NCBI GenBank assembly: GCA_963973455.1 | Contig: CAXAZF010000001.1 | Location: 1-64,000 of the forward strand | Direction: 5' to 3' | DNA from: Marixanthomonas sp002364245 | GTDB taxonomy: Bacteria > Bacteroidota > Bacteroidia > Flavobacteriales > Flavobacteriaceae | DNA: 64,000 bases | Shown here: positions 16,762 through 26,799 of the stretch, piece by piece | How the letters are laid out: every line of letters begins with the position of its first letter | How positions within the stretch are numbered: position 1 is the first letter of the stretch | Notes under the pieces: generated by a model | Databases searched by the model: none | What the model saw: only the letters and a program-made list of their open reading frames with translations | Told to the model about the DNA's origin: nothing | Position numbers and translations under genes: made by a program

Positions 16762-17079
16762 GTGAAAGTTTTGGCAGTCATATTATCTATCTACTTTTTG
16801 GGGCTCAATATAGTGCCCTGTAGTGATACGGCACCTACCCAAGACGACACACAAACTGAGATGGTCAGTACCCAAGACATAGACCACGAACACCAAGATA
16901 GTGACGATTGCACCCCTTTTTGTCAATGTCACTGTTGCCATGTACATACGCTGGATATCGGTACCACGGCTTTTGAGCCCATCGACCTAGCAATCTCAGA
17001 CCATATTTTTTTACACTTTGACAGTTTGGGAGAAGACATTCCCCATACCCTATTCCAACCTCCAAGAATACCTGCGTAG
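16762..17079 (+). CDS. DUF6660-like small secreted metal-cluster protein
   Basis: 105 aa starting with GTG. A signal peptide or lipoprotein-like start (VLAVILSIYFLGLNIVPC, with Cys at about 20) is followed by an acidic, His-rich region (DIDHEHQDSDDC) and a Cys cluster CTPFCQCHCCHVH that looks metal-binding. The C-terminus is LFQPPRIPA. This layout is typical of small proteins encoded next to heavy-metal RND pumps in Flavobacteria (DUF6660). It is first in the metal cluster, 170 bp before the czcA-like gene. Probably a periplasmic metal-binding accessory; inferred. Confidence 0.7.
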   Translation: MKVLAVILSIYFLGLNIVPCSDTAPTQDDTQTEMVSTQDIDHEHQDSDDCTPFCQCHCCHVHTLDIGTTAFEPIDLAISDHIFLHFDSLGEDIPHTLFQPPRIPA

Positions 17080-17087
17080 GCAGGTAT
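17068..17087. repeat. Perfect short palindrome
   Basis: ATACCTGC-GTAG-GCAGGTAT forms an 8-bp perfect stem with a 4-base loop over the stop codon of the small secreted protein gene. No T-tract follows, so it is more likely a small interspersed palindrome or attenuator than a full terminator. A second palindrome, CCCGTACGGG, lies at 17150-17159 before the efflux gene. Confidence 0.4.
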
Positions 17088-17248
17088 CTCATCATACAAC
17101 CTCCGTGTTGTAGCTCAATAAGATACTCCTTCCTCAATAATGCACGTACCCCGTACGGGCCATCAATCTATTTATCTATTCATAACAACGCTTTGTAGTC
17201 CATTTTAGTAAGGGCCTCAACAGCCGTAGTTGTATTAATTTCATACCT

Positions 17249-20200
17249 ATGATCAATAAAATCATTGATTTCTCCATCAATAATAAGTTTATAGTGGGAC
17301 TCATGACCCTCGCGCTCATTGGTGCGGGTATTTGGAGTATGACGCAAGTCCCAATTGATGCGGTACCGGACATCACTAACAATCAGGTACAAGTAATTAC
17401 CCAATCGCCCAACCTGGGCACGGAAGATATTGAGCAGTTTGTTACCTATCCCGTAGAGGTGGCGATGAGCAACCTACCCAATGTTTCTGAAATACGCTCT
17501 GTATCCCGCTTTGGGCTGTCGGTTGTCACCATTGTATTTGACGACGATATGGGCATTTACCTGCCTCGCCAACTGGTAGCCGAAAAGCTAACCGAAGTAC
17601 AAGAACAGATCCCCAATGAGTTTGGGGAACCGTCTATGGGGCCTATTTCCACTGGATTGGGCGAAATATACCAATACACCCTAGAAGTGGACGAAGCCTA
17701 CAAAGACGAATACACCGCCACCGAATTGCGAAGTATGCAAGACTGGATTGTACGCAGGCAGATGGCAATGGTTCCCGGGGTAATTGAAGTGAACGCCGTA
17801 GGCGGAAACAAAAAGCAATACGAAGTTGCCGTAGATCCAGACGAACTACGCGCCATCGGGATTACGATTTCTGATGTGTACACCGCTTTGGAAAACAACA
17901 ACCAAAACACAGGAGGGGCGTATATCGAAAAAAACCACCAGGCAAACTTTATCCGAGGCGAAGGATTGGCGCGTACGGTGAGCGACATTGAAAATATAGT
18001 CGTAAAAAACCAAAAAGGCATCCCCATAACGGTTAAAGATGTGGGGACGGTCACCATTGGCAGTGCCGTACGCTATGGTGCGCTTACCAAAAATGGGAAG
18101 GGCGAAGCTGTTGGCGGGATGATCTTAATGCTGAAAGGTGCCAACTCGAACGAAGTAATTGAGAACGTAAAAGAACGCGTGGCACAAATACAACAATCGT
18201 TGCCCGAAGGTGTTACTATTGTCCCCTTTTTAGACCGTAGTGAATTGATTTCCGAAACCACCGGCACGGTTACCGGCAACCTCTTAGAAGGGGGGTTGAT
18301 CGTAATCTTCGTCTTGGTCTTGCTATTAGGAAATTGGCGAGGCGGCTTGATCGTGGCCTCGACCATCCCGCTATCATTGTTGTTCGCCTTTATCTTAATG
18401 AACATATTTGACGTCTGGGCCAACCTAATGAGCTTGGGAGCTATTGACTTCGGAATAATAGTCGATGGCGCCGTCATTATCGTGGAAGGAACCGTCTTTA
18501 TGCTCTATTCCTACCTTCGGAAAAATAAAGCCATTACCAAAGAGACCAAAAATGAAGTCACCGCCAAGGCATCCAAAAAGATGATGAATGCGGCCTTCTT
18601 TGGACAGCTTATCATTTTAATTGTATTCCTACCCATATTAGCCTTGGAAGGTGTGGAAGGCAAGATGTTTAAACCCATGGCGTTGACCTTTATCTTCGCG
18701 ATGATTGGCGCAATGATCCTTTGTTTGACCTACGTACCGATGGTTTCATCCTTATTTCTGAAAGTTTCAAAATCTGAAAAGCGATCATACGGGGACAAAT
18801 TTGTCGCTTGGATTGAAAGTAAATACCAACCCTTACTGAACACATCCCTAAAGAAAGGGAAGCTCATCATTGGGGTTGCGATAGGCTTCTTTGCCTTGGC
18901 GATCTTTACGTTTACCCAAATGGGCGGCGAGTTTATTCCGCAGTTGGATGAAGGCGATATTGCTTTTCACGCGATTTTAAAACCTGGAAGTTCGCTTTCA
19001 GAAAGTATTGAAACCACAACCAAGGTAGAACGAATTGTCAAGGCACAATTTCCCGAAGCCACCGACGTCATTAGCCGAATAGGCGTAGCCGACGTCCCAA
19101 CCGACCCCATGCCGATGGATATTGCCGATGTCTTCGTAATTCTGAAGCCTACGGATGAATGGACCTCAGCGGACTCGAAAGAAGAGTTGGTCAATAAAAT
19201 AAAGGAGGCCGTTAGCGTAGTACCCGGTGTCAACTTTGAGTTTACCCAACCCATTGAAATGCGTTTTAACGAATTGCTGACCGGCGTTCGGGAAGATGTG
19301 GCGATTAAGTTGTTTGGGGAAGATTTGGATATCCTCGCCAGTAAAGCTGAAGAAATAGGAACCCTCATTGGCGACATCCCCGGCGTAGCCGATATGAAAG
19401 TGGAAGCCACCGATGGCCTACCACAAATCACCATTGACTACAACCGAAACAAGTTGGCACAATACGGATTAGACATCCACACCTTGAACAATACCGTACA
19501 AGCCGCTTTTGCAGGCGGTACAGCAGGCGTCATCTTTGAAGGGGAAAGACGTTTCGATCTGGTAGTACGCCTAAAAGCACAAAACCGAACCAATATTTCG
19601 GATATTGAAAACCTGTATGTCAATATTCCCAATGGCTCACAAATACCATTACGCGAACTAGCAAAAATAAGCTACGAACCCGGACCGATGCAGATTAGTA
19701 GGGACAACACCAACAGACGTACCTATGTAGGGATCAACATTCGGGATCGGGATGTGAAATCGGTGGTAAAAGACATTCAAGATAAGTTAGATGCCGAGTT
19801 CGAATTACCGCCGGGTTACTTTATACGCTATGGCGGCGCTTTTGAAAATCTGGAGCGAGCCAGTAGCAAGCTGCAAACGGTAGTACCGATTGCCTTGATT
19901 TTGATATTCATTTTAATCTACTTTGCCTTGCAGTCCTTTCCGCAAACAGTAATGATTTACCTTGCCATCCCGATGGCAACCATTGGTGGAATCTTTGCGT
20001 TGTGGTTACGGGATATGCCATTTAGTATTTCGGCAGGCGTAGGCTTTATCGTCCTCTTTGGGGTGGCCGTCTTAAACGGACTCGTGATGGTTAGTGGTTT
20101 AAATGAACTGAAAGAAGAAGGTGTCACCAATTTAAAAGACCGTATTATACAAGGAACCAAACGGCGTATCCGCCCCATTATGCTCACCGCCTTTACCGAT

Positions 20201-21613
20201 ATCTTAGGGTTTTTACCCATGGCGATATCAGCATCTGCCGGCGCGGAAGTACAACGGCCTTTGGCAACGGTGGTGATTGGTGGATTGGTCACCTCTACCC
20301 TATTAACCTTGTTTATTCTACCTATTTGTTACCAATGGATAGAAAAACGAAAAGAACGAAAAATGATAAAAAAACCAATACTAGCAACTACCTTGCTGAT
20401 TGTAGGCTTGTTAGGAAGTTCAGCTTTTGTCCCTAGTTATGGACAGGAAATTTCAGAAACCGAAACAAATCCAACCACCGACTTATTACCCATTACGTTA
20501 GAAAAAGCGGTAGAAACCGCCCAAGAAAACTATCCGTTGCTGAAACAGAAACAGCTAGAAATAGAACGGGAATCTGCTATGAAAGGCGCAGCCTATGACT
20601 TCGGAAAAACAACAGTGTTTACCAGTGGTGAAGAGATCAATGACGAACGAGGTGTTTATACCACAGTAGGTATTGGCCAACAAGGCATCGACTTGCTGGG
20701 CATTGGCGCAAAAAACAAGCAACGCCAGCAACATATCGCTTTAGCCGAAACCGCATTGGAACTATCGGAATTACAAGTGGCCCAAGCGGTAAAAGAAGCG
20801 TGGTCGAAAGCCTTTCAGGAAAAACGGAAGTATCAATTGTATAAAGAATTGGATTCCATTTATACGCGCTTTACAGAAGCCGTATCGCTCAACTATGAAG
20901 TAGAAGCGATTTCGAAACTGGAATATGCTTCGGCCAAGAATCAGGCGTTGCAGATTACCAACAAAAAGCAACAAGCGTTTAGCGATTATCAAATTGCCTT
21001 ACAACAGCTTAACCTCTGGTTGGTGTCCGATACCTTTTACACGGTCCCCGATACCTTTGAAGCAGGAGAACTGGGAATGCAGCAACTTTCAGCAACAATT
21101 GAGCAACACCCAGAGCTACAGCTTTCTGAACAACAAATAAAAACCGCCGAAGCCGATTACAATGCCGCCCGCGCTAATTTGTTACCGACGTTCAACCTAC
21201 AAGGTGGTTTACAAAAGGTAAATGGATCAACGGGCTTTTACCGGTATCAGGCTGGAATATCCGTTCCGCTGTTTTCAGGTACCGAGCGCAGTAAAGCAAA
21301 AGCAGCTAAAATAGAGACGGAGATTGCTAAGAACCAAGCTGCTTTCAACAAACAACAAATAGAAGCCACTTATCAACAAGCGGTGCAGACCTTTCAGAAA
21401 TGGGAAGCTTCGTGGCAGTTTTATAAAGAAGAAGCCCTGCCCCTTGCCAAAGAACAACGAAAAGGAGCGCTATTGGCCTATAAAGAAGGTGCGGTGGACT
21501 ATGCCGCATTTACGCAATTGATGCGCGATGCCATACAAACCGAAATGGACGCACTCGATGCGTTACACAACTATTTACAATCCGTATTTCAACTACACTA
21601 TTTTAATAATTAA
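17249..21613 (+). CDS. czcA: CzcA-type heavy-metal RND pump fused to TolC-like outer-membrane factor
   Basis: 1454 aa. Residues 1 to about 1035 form a full HME-RND inner-membrane pump: N-terminal helix, periplasmic domain beginning VPIDAVPDITNNQVQV, the helix-4 motif AIDFGIIVDGAVIIVEG (D400 and the second D are the proton-relay acidic residues), and a second half with GRVGVAD-like and FGVAVLNG motifs. DFG..VDGA is the pattern of divalent-cation pumps (Zn/Co/Cd), not the Cu/Ag CusA type. After a basic stretch, Met1039 begins a sequence that still looks like a signal peptide (MIKKPILATTLLIVGLLG). It leads into a TolC/CzcC-like outer-membrane efflux domain (about 1070-1454). This fusion occurs in other Bacteroidetes. 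The adaptor gene follows 4 bp later. Confidence 0.92.
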   Translation: MINKIIDFSINNKFIVGLMTLALIGAGIWSMTQVPIDAVPDITNNQVQVITQSPNLGTEDIEQFVTYPVEVAMSNLPNVSEIRSVSRFGLSVVTIVFDDDMGIYLPRQLVAEKLTEVQEQIPNEFGEPSMGPISTGLGEIYQYTLEVDEAYKDEYTATELRSMQDWIVRRQMAMVPGVIEVNAVGGNKKQYEVAVDPDELRAIGITISDVYTALENNNQNTGGAYIEKNHQANFIRGEGLARTVSDIENIVVKNQKGIPITVKDVGTVTIGSAVRYGALTKNGKGEAVGGMILMLKGANSNEVIENVKERVAQIQQSLPEGVTIVPFLDRSELISETTGTVTGNLLEGGLIVIFVLVLLLGNWRGGLIVASTIPLSLLFAFILMNIFDVWANLMSLGAIDFGIIVDGAVIIVEGTVFMLYSYLRKNKAITKETKNEVTAKASKKMMNAAFFGQLIILIVFLPILALEGVEGKMFKPMALTFIFAMIGAMILCLTYVPMVSSLFLKVSKSEKRSYGDKFVAWIESKYQPLLNTSLKKGKLIIGVAIGFFALAIFTFTQMGGEFIPQLDEGDIAFHAILKPGSSLSESIETTTKVERIVKAQFPEATDVISRIGVADVPTDPMPMDIADVFVILKPTDEWTSADSKEELVNKIKEAVSVVPGVNFEFTQPIEMRFNELLTGVREDVAIKLFGEDLDILASKAEEIGTLIGDIPGVADMKVEATDGLPQITIDYNRNKLAQYGLDIHTLNNTVQAAFAGGTAGVIFEGERRFDLVVRLKAQNRTNISDIENLYVNIPNGSQIPLRELAKISYEPGPMQISRDNTNRRTYVGINIRDRDVKSVVKDIQDKLDAEFELPPGYFIRYGGAFENLERASSKLQTVVPIALILIFILIYFALQSFPQTVMIYLAIPMATIGGIFALWLRDMPFSISAGVGFIVLFGVAVLNGLVMVSGLNELKEEGVTNLKDRIIQGTKRRIRPIMLTAFTDILGFLPMAISASAGAEVQRPLATVVIGGLVTSTLLTLFILPICYQWIEKRKERKMIKKPILATTLLIVGLLGSSAFVPSYGQEISETETNPTTDLLPITLEKAVETAQENYPLLKQKQLEIERESAMKGAAYDFGKTTVFTSGEEINDERGVYTTVGIGQQGIDLLGIGAKNKQRQQHIALAETALELSELQVAQAVKEAWSKAFQEKRKYQLYKELDSIYTRFTEAVSLNYEVEAISKLEYASAKNQALQITNKKQQAFSDYQIALQQLNLWLVSDTFYTVPDTFEAGELGMQQLSATIEQHPELQLSEQQIKTAEADYNAARANLLPTFNLQGGLQKVNGSTGFYRYQAGISVPLFSGTERSKAKAAKIETEIAKNQAAFNKQQIEATYQQAVQTFQKWEASWQFYKEEALPLAKEQRKGALLAYKEGAVDYAAFTQLMRDAIQTEMDALDALHNYLQSVFQLHYFNN

Positions 21614-21617
21614 GACT

Positions 21618-22808
21618 ATGAAACAAGTTATAAACCCTATATTAAGTCTATTCGTAATCACTGCTTTAAGCTTAGCTTCTTGCGGAGATTCGAGTACCAA
21701 ATCTGAAGGGGACACTACTTCAGAAGAAACAGCAAACAAGAAGCCTCACGTAGAAGAAGTGATGCTTTCGGCACAACAGTTTGAAGCCTTACAAATGGAA
21801 ACCAATACCCTACAAGATCGTAAAATGACAGGTTTTGTAGAAGCCAACGGCCAACTGGAAGTACCGCCACAAAACGAAGCGATGGTCACTTCGGTAGTGG
21901 GCGCCAATGTAGTTTCCATAGAAGTTATAGAAGGAGATGAAGTAAAAAAAGGACAAATACTCGCCTATCTATCGCATCCCAACATCATCGAGAAGCAAAC
22001 ACAGTATTTAGATGCGTATAGCAATCGTCAGTTTCTTCAGAAAGAATACGAACGGCAACAAAAACTATACGAGGCGGGCGTAGGCTCAGGGATGAATTTC
22101 CAAAAAACGGAAGCCCAATACCAAGCCGCAAAAAGTTTAGCACAAGGATTAAAAGCACAGTTACAGCAATTGAACATTAGCGCAGCTGGAGTAGAAAAAG
22201 GGACCATCTACCAACGCGTCGCATTACGGAGCCCCATAGCAGGAGCCGTACAAAAAGTGCAGGTAAAGACCGGGCAATATGTCGACCCACAAACAAATCT
22301 GTTTGAAGTTGTAAACACCCATCACGTACACGCCGATTTGATGGTATTTGAAAAGGATGTCTATAAAGTAAAAAAGGGACAGACCGTCACATTTAATGTG
22401 CAGTCCATCCCTGGAAAAGAATTGAAAGCGACCATCTATTCGGTTGGGCAAACCTTTGAGGAGAATCCAAAAGCCTTACATGTGCACGCCGAGATAGAAA
22501 ACAAAGAAGGACATTTAATTCCCGGCATGTATATTCAAGGCCGTATATTAACAGATGAAGCACAAACAAAAGCCTTACCCGAAAGTGCCATTGGTACGGA
22601 CGGTGACAAAAAATACGCCTTTACCGTAGAAAAAGAAGGCGATGCTTGGAGTTTAAAGCCGGTAGAGATCACCACCGGCGCCAAAGATGGGGAATGGGTT
22701 GCCGTTAATTTTTTAAGACCGATTACCCCAGACACCCAATTGGCTTTTAATAATGCATATTACCTATTAGCCGAATGGAAAAAGGGAGAGGCTGGGCATA
22801 GTCATTGA
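21618..22808 (+). CDS. czcB: RND efflux periplasmic adaptor (CzcB-like lipoprotein)
   Basis: 396 aa from the ATG at 21618; the longer reading inside the upstream gene is rejected because this start gives a proper lipoprotein signal (LSLASC, Cys about 22). Membrane-fusion-protein order is visible: lipoyl half (VVGANVVSIEVIEGDEVKKG), alpha-hairpin (about 130-195, QFLQKEYERQQKLYEAGVGS), second lipoyl half (SPIAGAVQKVQVKTGQYVDP), beta-barrel, and a C-terminal membrane-proximal domain ending AGHSH. It links the inner pump to its outer-membrane part; both come from the preceding fused gene. Confidence 0.92.
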   Translation: MKQVINPILSLFVITALSLASCGDSSTKSEGDTTSEETANKKPHVEEVMLSAQQFEALQMETNTLQDRKMTGFVEANGQLEVPPQNEAMVTSVVGANVVSIEVIEGDEVKKGQILAYLSHPNIIEKQTQYLDAYSNRQFLQKEYERQQKLYEAGVGSGMNFQKTEAQYQAAKSLAQGLKAQLQQLNISAAGVEKGTIYQRVALRSPIAGAVQKVQVKTGQYVDPQTNLFEVVNTHHVHADLMVFEKDVYKVKKGQTVTFNVQSIPGKELKATIYSVGQTFEENPKALHVHAEIENKEGHLIPGMYIQGRILTDEAQTKALPESAIGTDGDKKYAFTVEKEGDAWSLKPVEITTGAKDGEWVAVNFLRPITPDTQLAFNNAYYLLAEWKKGEAGHSH

Positions 22809-22994
22809 TGTAGATGTGAGGTATTAGATATGAGATATGAGATAAGAAAGTGATAGGTGTTTGAGTGAATTCGGGAGACCGGCATGAATCACGAATTTGT
22901 ATCGAAAAAACCGACGCTAGAAGTTGAAAGTTTGATAAGAATAATAGACCTTTAAGGGTATCAAAGCCTGTAAGTTCTAAAACCTTTTAAAGAA

Positions 22995-23411
22995 ATGAAC
23001 GAAATAGACAAAAAGTTATTGGATAAAGAAGTCCGCCCAACAGCGATGCGAACGCTGGTATATCAACAATTAGCGAAGCAAAATACTGCCGTAGCCTTGA
23101 CCGATATTGAGCTTGCTTTCACCAAAGCAGACCGAACTACGCTGTATAGAACCGTGAAAACCTTTGAAGAAAAAGGGATTGTGCACCAAATAGACGATGG
23201 TACGGGGATTTCAAAATATGCGCTTTGTGAACCAGGCTGTAATTGTGAGATAGAGAATGATTTGCACTTACACTTTCATTGTAGCAATTGCGACAAAACC
23301 GTTTGCTTGACTGAACATAAGATTCCGCAGATCAGTTTACCCGATGGCTATGTAGCCGAAGATGTTAATTTGGTGGTAAAAGGAATCTGTTCCGATTGCA
23401 GCGGAAGTTAA
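22995..23411 (+). CDS. Fur-family metal-responsive repressor
   Basis: 138 aa. Winged-helix N-terminus (RPTAMRTLVYQQLAKQ; recognition helix around DRTTLYRTVKTFEEKGIVH) and a metal-binding C-terminal domain with HLHFHC, CSNC and a final CSDC, which is the two-CxxC structural zinc site of Fur/Zur/PerR proteins. Lying between an RND pump and a P-type ATPase, it probably controls one or both; the metal cannot be told apart from sequence. It is 67 bp upstream of the ATPase gene. Confidence 0.88.
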   Translation: MNEIDKKLLDKEVRPTAMRTLVYQQLAKQNTAVALTDIELAFTKADRTTLYRTVKTFEEKGIVHQIDDGTGISKYALCEPGCNCEIENDLHLHFHCSNCDKTVCLTEHKIPQISLPDGYVAEDVNLVVKGICSDCSGS

Positions 23412-23478
23412 TGCACTTCCATTGCACTATAATTATGGGGATATTGCACTAAAATAAATAGAAAACCCTATTTAGGCT

Positions 23479-25440
23479 ATGAAGCAAAATCCCAATACTT
23501 GTAAACCTCAAGCCGCTTGTTGTGCACACGATGAGCCCGAGCACACATCCAATGACGGTCACAATCACAAAGGCGGCGCTTTAGATTTCAAAACTTATAT
23601 TCCGGCTATATTTAGTTTTATACTACTGGTAGTTGGTATTTGTTTAGATTATTTTGAAATTTCTTTCTTTACCGGTTGGATACGCATCGTCTGGTATGTC
23701 ATTGCCTATTTACCCGTAGGCCTACCTGTTTTAAAACAAGGATGGGTCAGTATCCAAAACGGAGACTTTTTTACTGAATTCTTATTGATGTCCATTGCCA
23801 CCATGGGAGCCTTTGCCATTGGAGAATATCCTGAAGGCGTTGCCGTGATGGTGTTTTATGCGGTGGGGGAATTATTTCAGGGAGCTGCTGTAAAGAAAGC
23901 CAAAAGAAATATTAAAGCCTTGTTGGACGTCCGGCCTAATGAAGCGTTGGTAAAACGTACTAACGATTTTGTTTCGGTACCGCCGGATACTGTAAAAGTT
24001 GGGGAAACGGTGCAAGTCCGTGTTGGAGAGAAAATTCCGTTGGATGGTGTATTGCTTTCTGAAAAAGCATCGGTCAATACCGCAGCGCTTACGGGGGAAA
24101 GTAAACCGAGTTCCGTTAAAAAAGGCACAGCCGTTTTTGCAGGGAGCATCAATCTGGAAGGTGTTATTGAGATTGAAACCACCAAGGAATTTAAAGACAG
24201 TTCCATTGCCCGTATTTTAGATTTGGTACAAAACGCTACCGCTCGAAAATCAAAGACTGAATTGTTTATTCGGAAATTTGCACGGGTGTACACACCAATT
24301 GTTGTGTTCTTAGCGATTGGACTTACCCTACTACCCTACTTCTTTGTTTCAGAATATATATTTGAAGTTTGGCTATATCGTGCATTGATCTTTTTGGTTA
24401 TTTCGTGTCCGTGTGCGTTGGTTATCTCTATTCCGTTAGGATATTTTGGTGGCTTGGGTGCTGCTTCCAGACACGGTATTCTATTTAAAGGTGCTTCCTT
24501 TTTAGATGCCGTCACGAAAGTGAATACCGTGGTGATGGACAAAACGGGAACCGTTACCAAAGGGGTTTTTAAAATAAAAGAAATTAAAACTTCTAACATT
24601 TCCGAAGAAGAAATGATGCCCTATCTCATGGCGATGGAAGAACAATCTACCCACCCGATTGCCAAAGCTATTTTGGAGTATCAAGGTGAAATAGAAAAAT
24701 TACAAGCAACCGATGTTTCTGAAATCGCCGGAAAAGGGCTGAAAGGAACGGTAAACGGAAAGCAAGTATTGATAGGGAATGCTTCGTTACTACAATCGCA
24801 TAACATTGATATTCCTTCAGAAACGGAAACGATTGTAGAATCGATAGTGATGATAGCTATTGAAAACACCTTTGCAGGTTATGCTGTTATTGCAGATGAA
24901 TTGAAAGAGGATGCGCACGCTGCTATTGAAAAGATTCGAAAAGCTGGCATTTCCAACATTATTATGCTTTCAGGCGATAAAGATTCCATTACCCAACAAG
25001 TGGCAACAGAATTAGGAATAGATTGGGCAAAAGGCGGGTTATTGCCCGAAGATAAACTCAACGAGGTAGAAAAACTAAAACAACAAGCGGGTACCAAAGT
25101 CGCTTTTATAGGTGACGGTATAAACGATGCCCCGGTATTAGCTACCAGCGATGTGGGTGTCGCCATGGGCGGTTTGGGTAGTGATGTGGCTATAGAAACA
25201 GCAGATGTGATAATACAAACAGATCAGCCTTCAAAAATTGCAACCGCAGTAAAAATAGGTCGCTCGACCCGACATATCGTTTGGCAAAATATTGCCTTGG
25301 CATTTATTGTAAAAGCAATCGTCCTTGCCTTGGGCGCTGGAGGTCTTGCTACCATGTGGGAAGCAGTTTTTGCCGATGTTGGGGTTGCATTATTGGCTAT
25401 TTTAAACGCTGTTCGGCTTCAGAAAATGTCTTGGAAGTAA
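23479..25440 (+). CDS. Heavy-metal P1B-type ATPase (Zn/Cd/Co/Pb type)
   Basis: 653 aa. There is no N-terminal HMA domain; instead the start is Cys/His-rich (CKPQAACCAHDEPEH, then HNHKGG), a likely metal-binding tail. Membrane helices lead to the ion-channel motif CPC (310-312), the phosphorylation motif D354KTGT, the HP dipeptide in THPIAKAI, the hinge GDGINDAPVLA, and two final helices. CPC with a His-rich N-terminus suits export of divalent soft metals. It follows the Fur-family gene and complements the CzcA/B pump: cytosol to periplasm by this ATPase, and periplasm to outside by the RND complex. Confidence 0.9.
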   Translation: MKQNPNTCKPQAACCAHDEPEHTSNDGHNHKGGALDFKTYIPAIFSFILLVVGICLDYFEISFFTGWIRIVWYVIAYLPVGLPVLKQGWVSIQNGDFFTEFLLMSIATMGAFAIGEYPEGVAVMVFYAVGELFQGAAVKKAKRNIKALLDVRPNEALVKRTNDFVSVPPDTVKVGETVQVRVGEKIPLDGVLLSEKASVNTAALTGESKPSSVKKGTAVFAGSINLEGVIEIETTKEFKDSSIARILDLVQNATARKSKTELFIRKFARVYTPIVVFLAIGLTLLPYFFVSEYIFEVWLYRALIFLVISCPCALVISIPLGYFGGLGAASRHGILFKGASFLDAVTKVNTVVMDKTGTVTKGVFKIKEIKTSNISEEEMMPYLMAMEEQSTHPIAKAILEYQGEIEKLQATDVSEIAGKGLKGTVNGKQVLIGNASLLQSHNIDIPSETETIVESIVMIAIENTFAGYAVIADELKEDAHAAIEKIRKAGISNIIMLSGDKDSITQQVATELGIDWAKGGLLPEDKLNEVEKLKQQAGTKVAFIGDGINDAPVLATSDVGVAMGGLGSDVAIETADVIIQTDQPSKIATAVKIGRSTRHIVWQNIALAFIVKAIVLALGAGGLATMWEAVFADVGVALLAILNAVRLQKMSWK

Positions 25441-25567
25441 TATTTCAGCAAAAAAGTGTTAAGCTTATCCCAAATGGGCGGATTTATTGGGGATTCTTCT
25501 TCATTTAGGCATTTATCCCTTAGTTTTGCAGCTTGATAAACAATTGATAATTAGATAAATCAAATTT

Positions 25568-25996
25568 ATGAGTACAGTAAAGGAAAAAGACACAGTAAGA
25601 GTACATTACACAGGCAAGCTGGAAGACGGTCAAGTTTTTGACAGTTCGTTGGAAAGAGAACCTTTAGAGATTACTTTGGGACAAGGTATGCTTATTCCAG
25701 GTTTCGAAAAAGGGCTTGTTGATATGAAAGTGAACGAGAAAAAGACAGTGAATGTTCCTAAAGAAGAAGCCTACGGTGATGTTCAAAAAGAGCTTTTCCA
25801 AGAAGTTTCTAAGGAAAACCTTCCTGAAGAAATTAAACCAGAAGTTGGGATGGGCCTTATGGCTAAAAACCCTGATGGTTCTGAACGTCAGTTACGTGTA
25901 GCTGAAGTGAAAGAAGATAGCATTGTTGTAGATGCTAATCACCCACTTGCAGGTAAAGATTTGACATTTGACCTTGAAGTTGTTGAGATAAAATAA
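25568..25996 (+). CDS. FKBP-type peptidyl-prolyl isomerase, SlyD-like
   Basis: 142 aa, cytosolic. FKBP fold split by an inserted 'flap' domain: VRVHYTGKLEDGQVFDSS, then LGQGMLIPGFEKGL, the inserted segment (about 70-120, KEEAYGDVQKELFQEV...), and a return strand LTFDLEVVEI. This is the SlyD/FkpA-like arrangement, without the His-rich metal tail of E. coli SlyD. Acts in protein folding. It stands alone, 127 bp after the metal ATPase, and is followed by a strong terminator. Confidence 0.9.
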   Translation: MSTVKEKDTVRVHYTGKLEDGQVFDSSLEREPLEITLGQGMLIPGFEKGLVDMKVNEKKTVNVPKEEAYGDVQKELFQEVSKENLPEEIKPEVGMGLMAKNPDGSERQLRVAEVKEDSIVVDANHPLAGKDLTFDLEVVEIK

Positions 25997-26020
25997 CTTT
26001 TAGACAACTATATATATTGA

Positions 26021-26050
26021 AAAACCCGGATGTATTATCCGGGTTTTTTA
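26021..26050. terminator. Bidirectional rho-independent terminator
   Basis: AAAAACCCGGA-TGTATTA-TCCGGGTTTTTT: an 11-bp stem flanked by A- and T-tracts, placed between the converging FKBP gene and nitroreductase gene, so it can stop transcription from both sides. Confidence 0.85.
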
Positions 26051-26066
26051 TGTTTTAAAATGAAAT

Positions 26067-26702
26067 TTATAATTCAATAATAACATCGTCCATGTCTTTT
26101 CGCACTTTCTTTTCCTTAGCCATAAAGTCGGTTTCATCCCGATATCCTACTGGAAGCAATAACACAGATGTCAATCCTTTTTCTTTTAGACCTAAAATAC
26201 GGTCATATTCTGTTGGATTAAAGCCTTCCATGGGGCAGGCATCAATATTGGTAGCGGCACATACGGTAAGTAAATTTCCTAACGCTAAATACGCTTGGTT
26301 GGTAGCCCAGGTTCGTATTTCATCGGAAGATTGTTCTTCAAACGAATCCAATAAAAATTCTTCAAACGGTTTTAATATTTCATCCGGTGTGTTGCGTATG
26401 GTTTTTACCCGTTCAAAATATTTCTGAATGTATGCGGGACTTAATTTTTCTTCCACACAAAAAATAAGTAAATGTGAAGCATCTGCTACTTGTGTTTGGT
26501 TCCAACTATGTGGCACCAACTGTTCTCTTTGCTTTTTATCCTTAAGAATAACGAGTGTAACTGGTTGCAGCCCATATGAAGTTGCTGTTAGGTTAAACGC
26601 TTCCTTAAGTTGATCTAATTCTTTTTTCGGAAGGATTTTTTCCGAATTAAACTTTTTAGTCGCATATCGCCATTTTAATCGATCAATGATATCTGTTGCC
26701 AT
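26067..26702 (-). CDS. Nitroreductase-family NAD(P)H-dependent oxidoreductase
   Basis: 211 aa. Typical FMN-dependent nitroreductase layout: RYATKKF near the N-terminus (FMN phosphate contacts), ATSYGLQPVTLVIL, NQ.YLALGNLLTVCAATNIDACPMEGF (the NfsB-like helix and loop, here given as a pattern), and LLPVGYRDETD near the end. NfsB/YdjA-like; reduces nitro compounds or quinones with NAD(P)H. Cytosolic, single-gene unit, converging on the FKBP gene across a shared terminator. Confidence 0.88.
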   Translation of the reverse strand: MATDIIDRLKWRYATKKFNSEKILPKKELDQLKEAFNLTATSYGLQPVTLVILKDKKQREQLVPHSWNQTQVADASHLLIFCVEEKLSPAYIQKYFERVKTIRNTPDEILKPFEEFLLDSFEEQSSDEIRTWATNQAYLALGNLLTVCAATNIDACPMEGFNPTEYDRILGLKEKGLTSVLLLPVGYRDETDFMAKEKKVRKDMDDVIIEL

Positions 26703-26799
26703 AAATGAAGTTACCTTTGTACTGCAAAAGTAACAATAGCTAGCTAAAATCTACCAAACCAACTGATAACTAAACGCAATACCTCTAAAAACCTTTTTT

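Noticed and set aside
17176..17404. Short minus-strand ORFs over the start of the CzcA-like gene
   Set aside because: They overlap a strongly supported gene and have no recognisable features.
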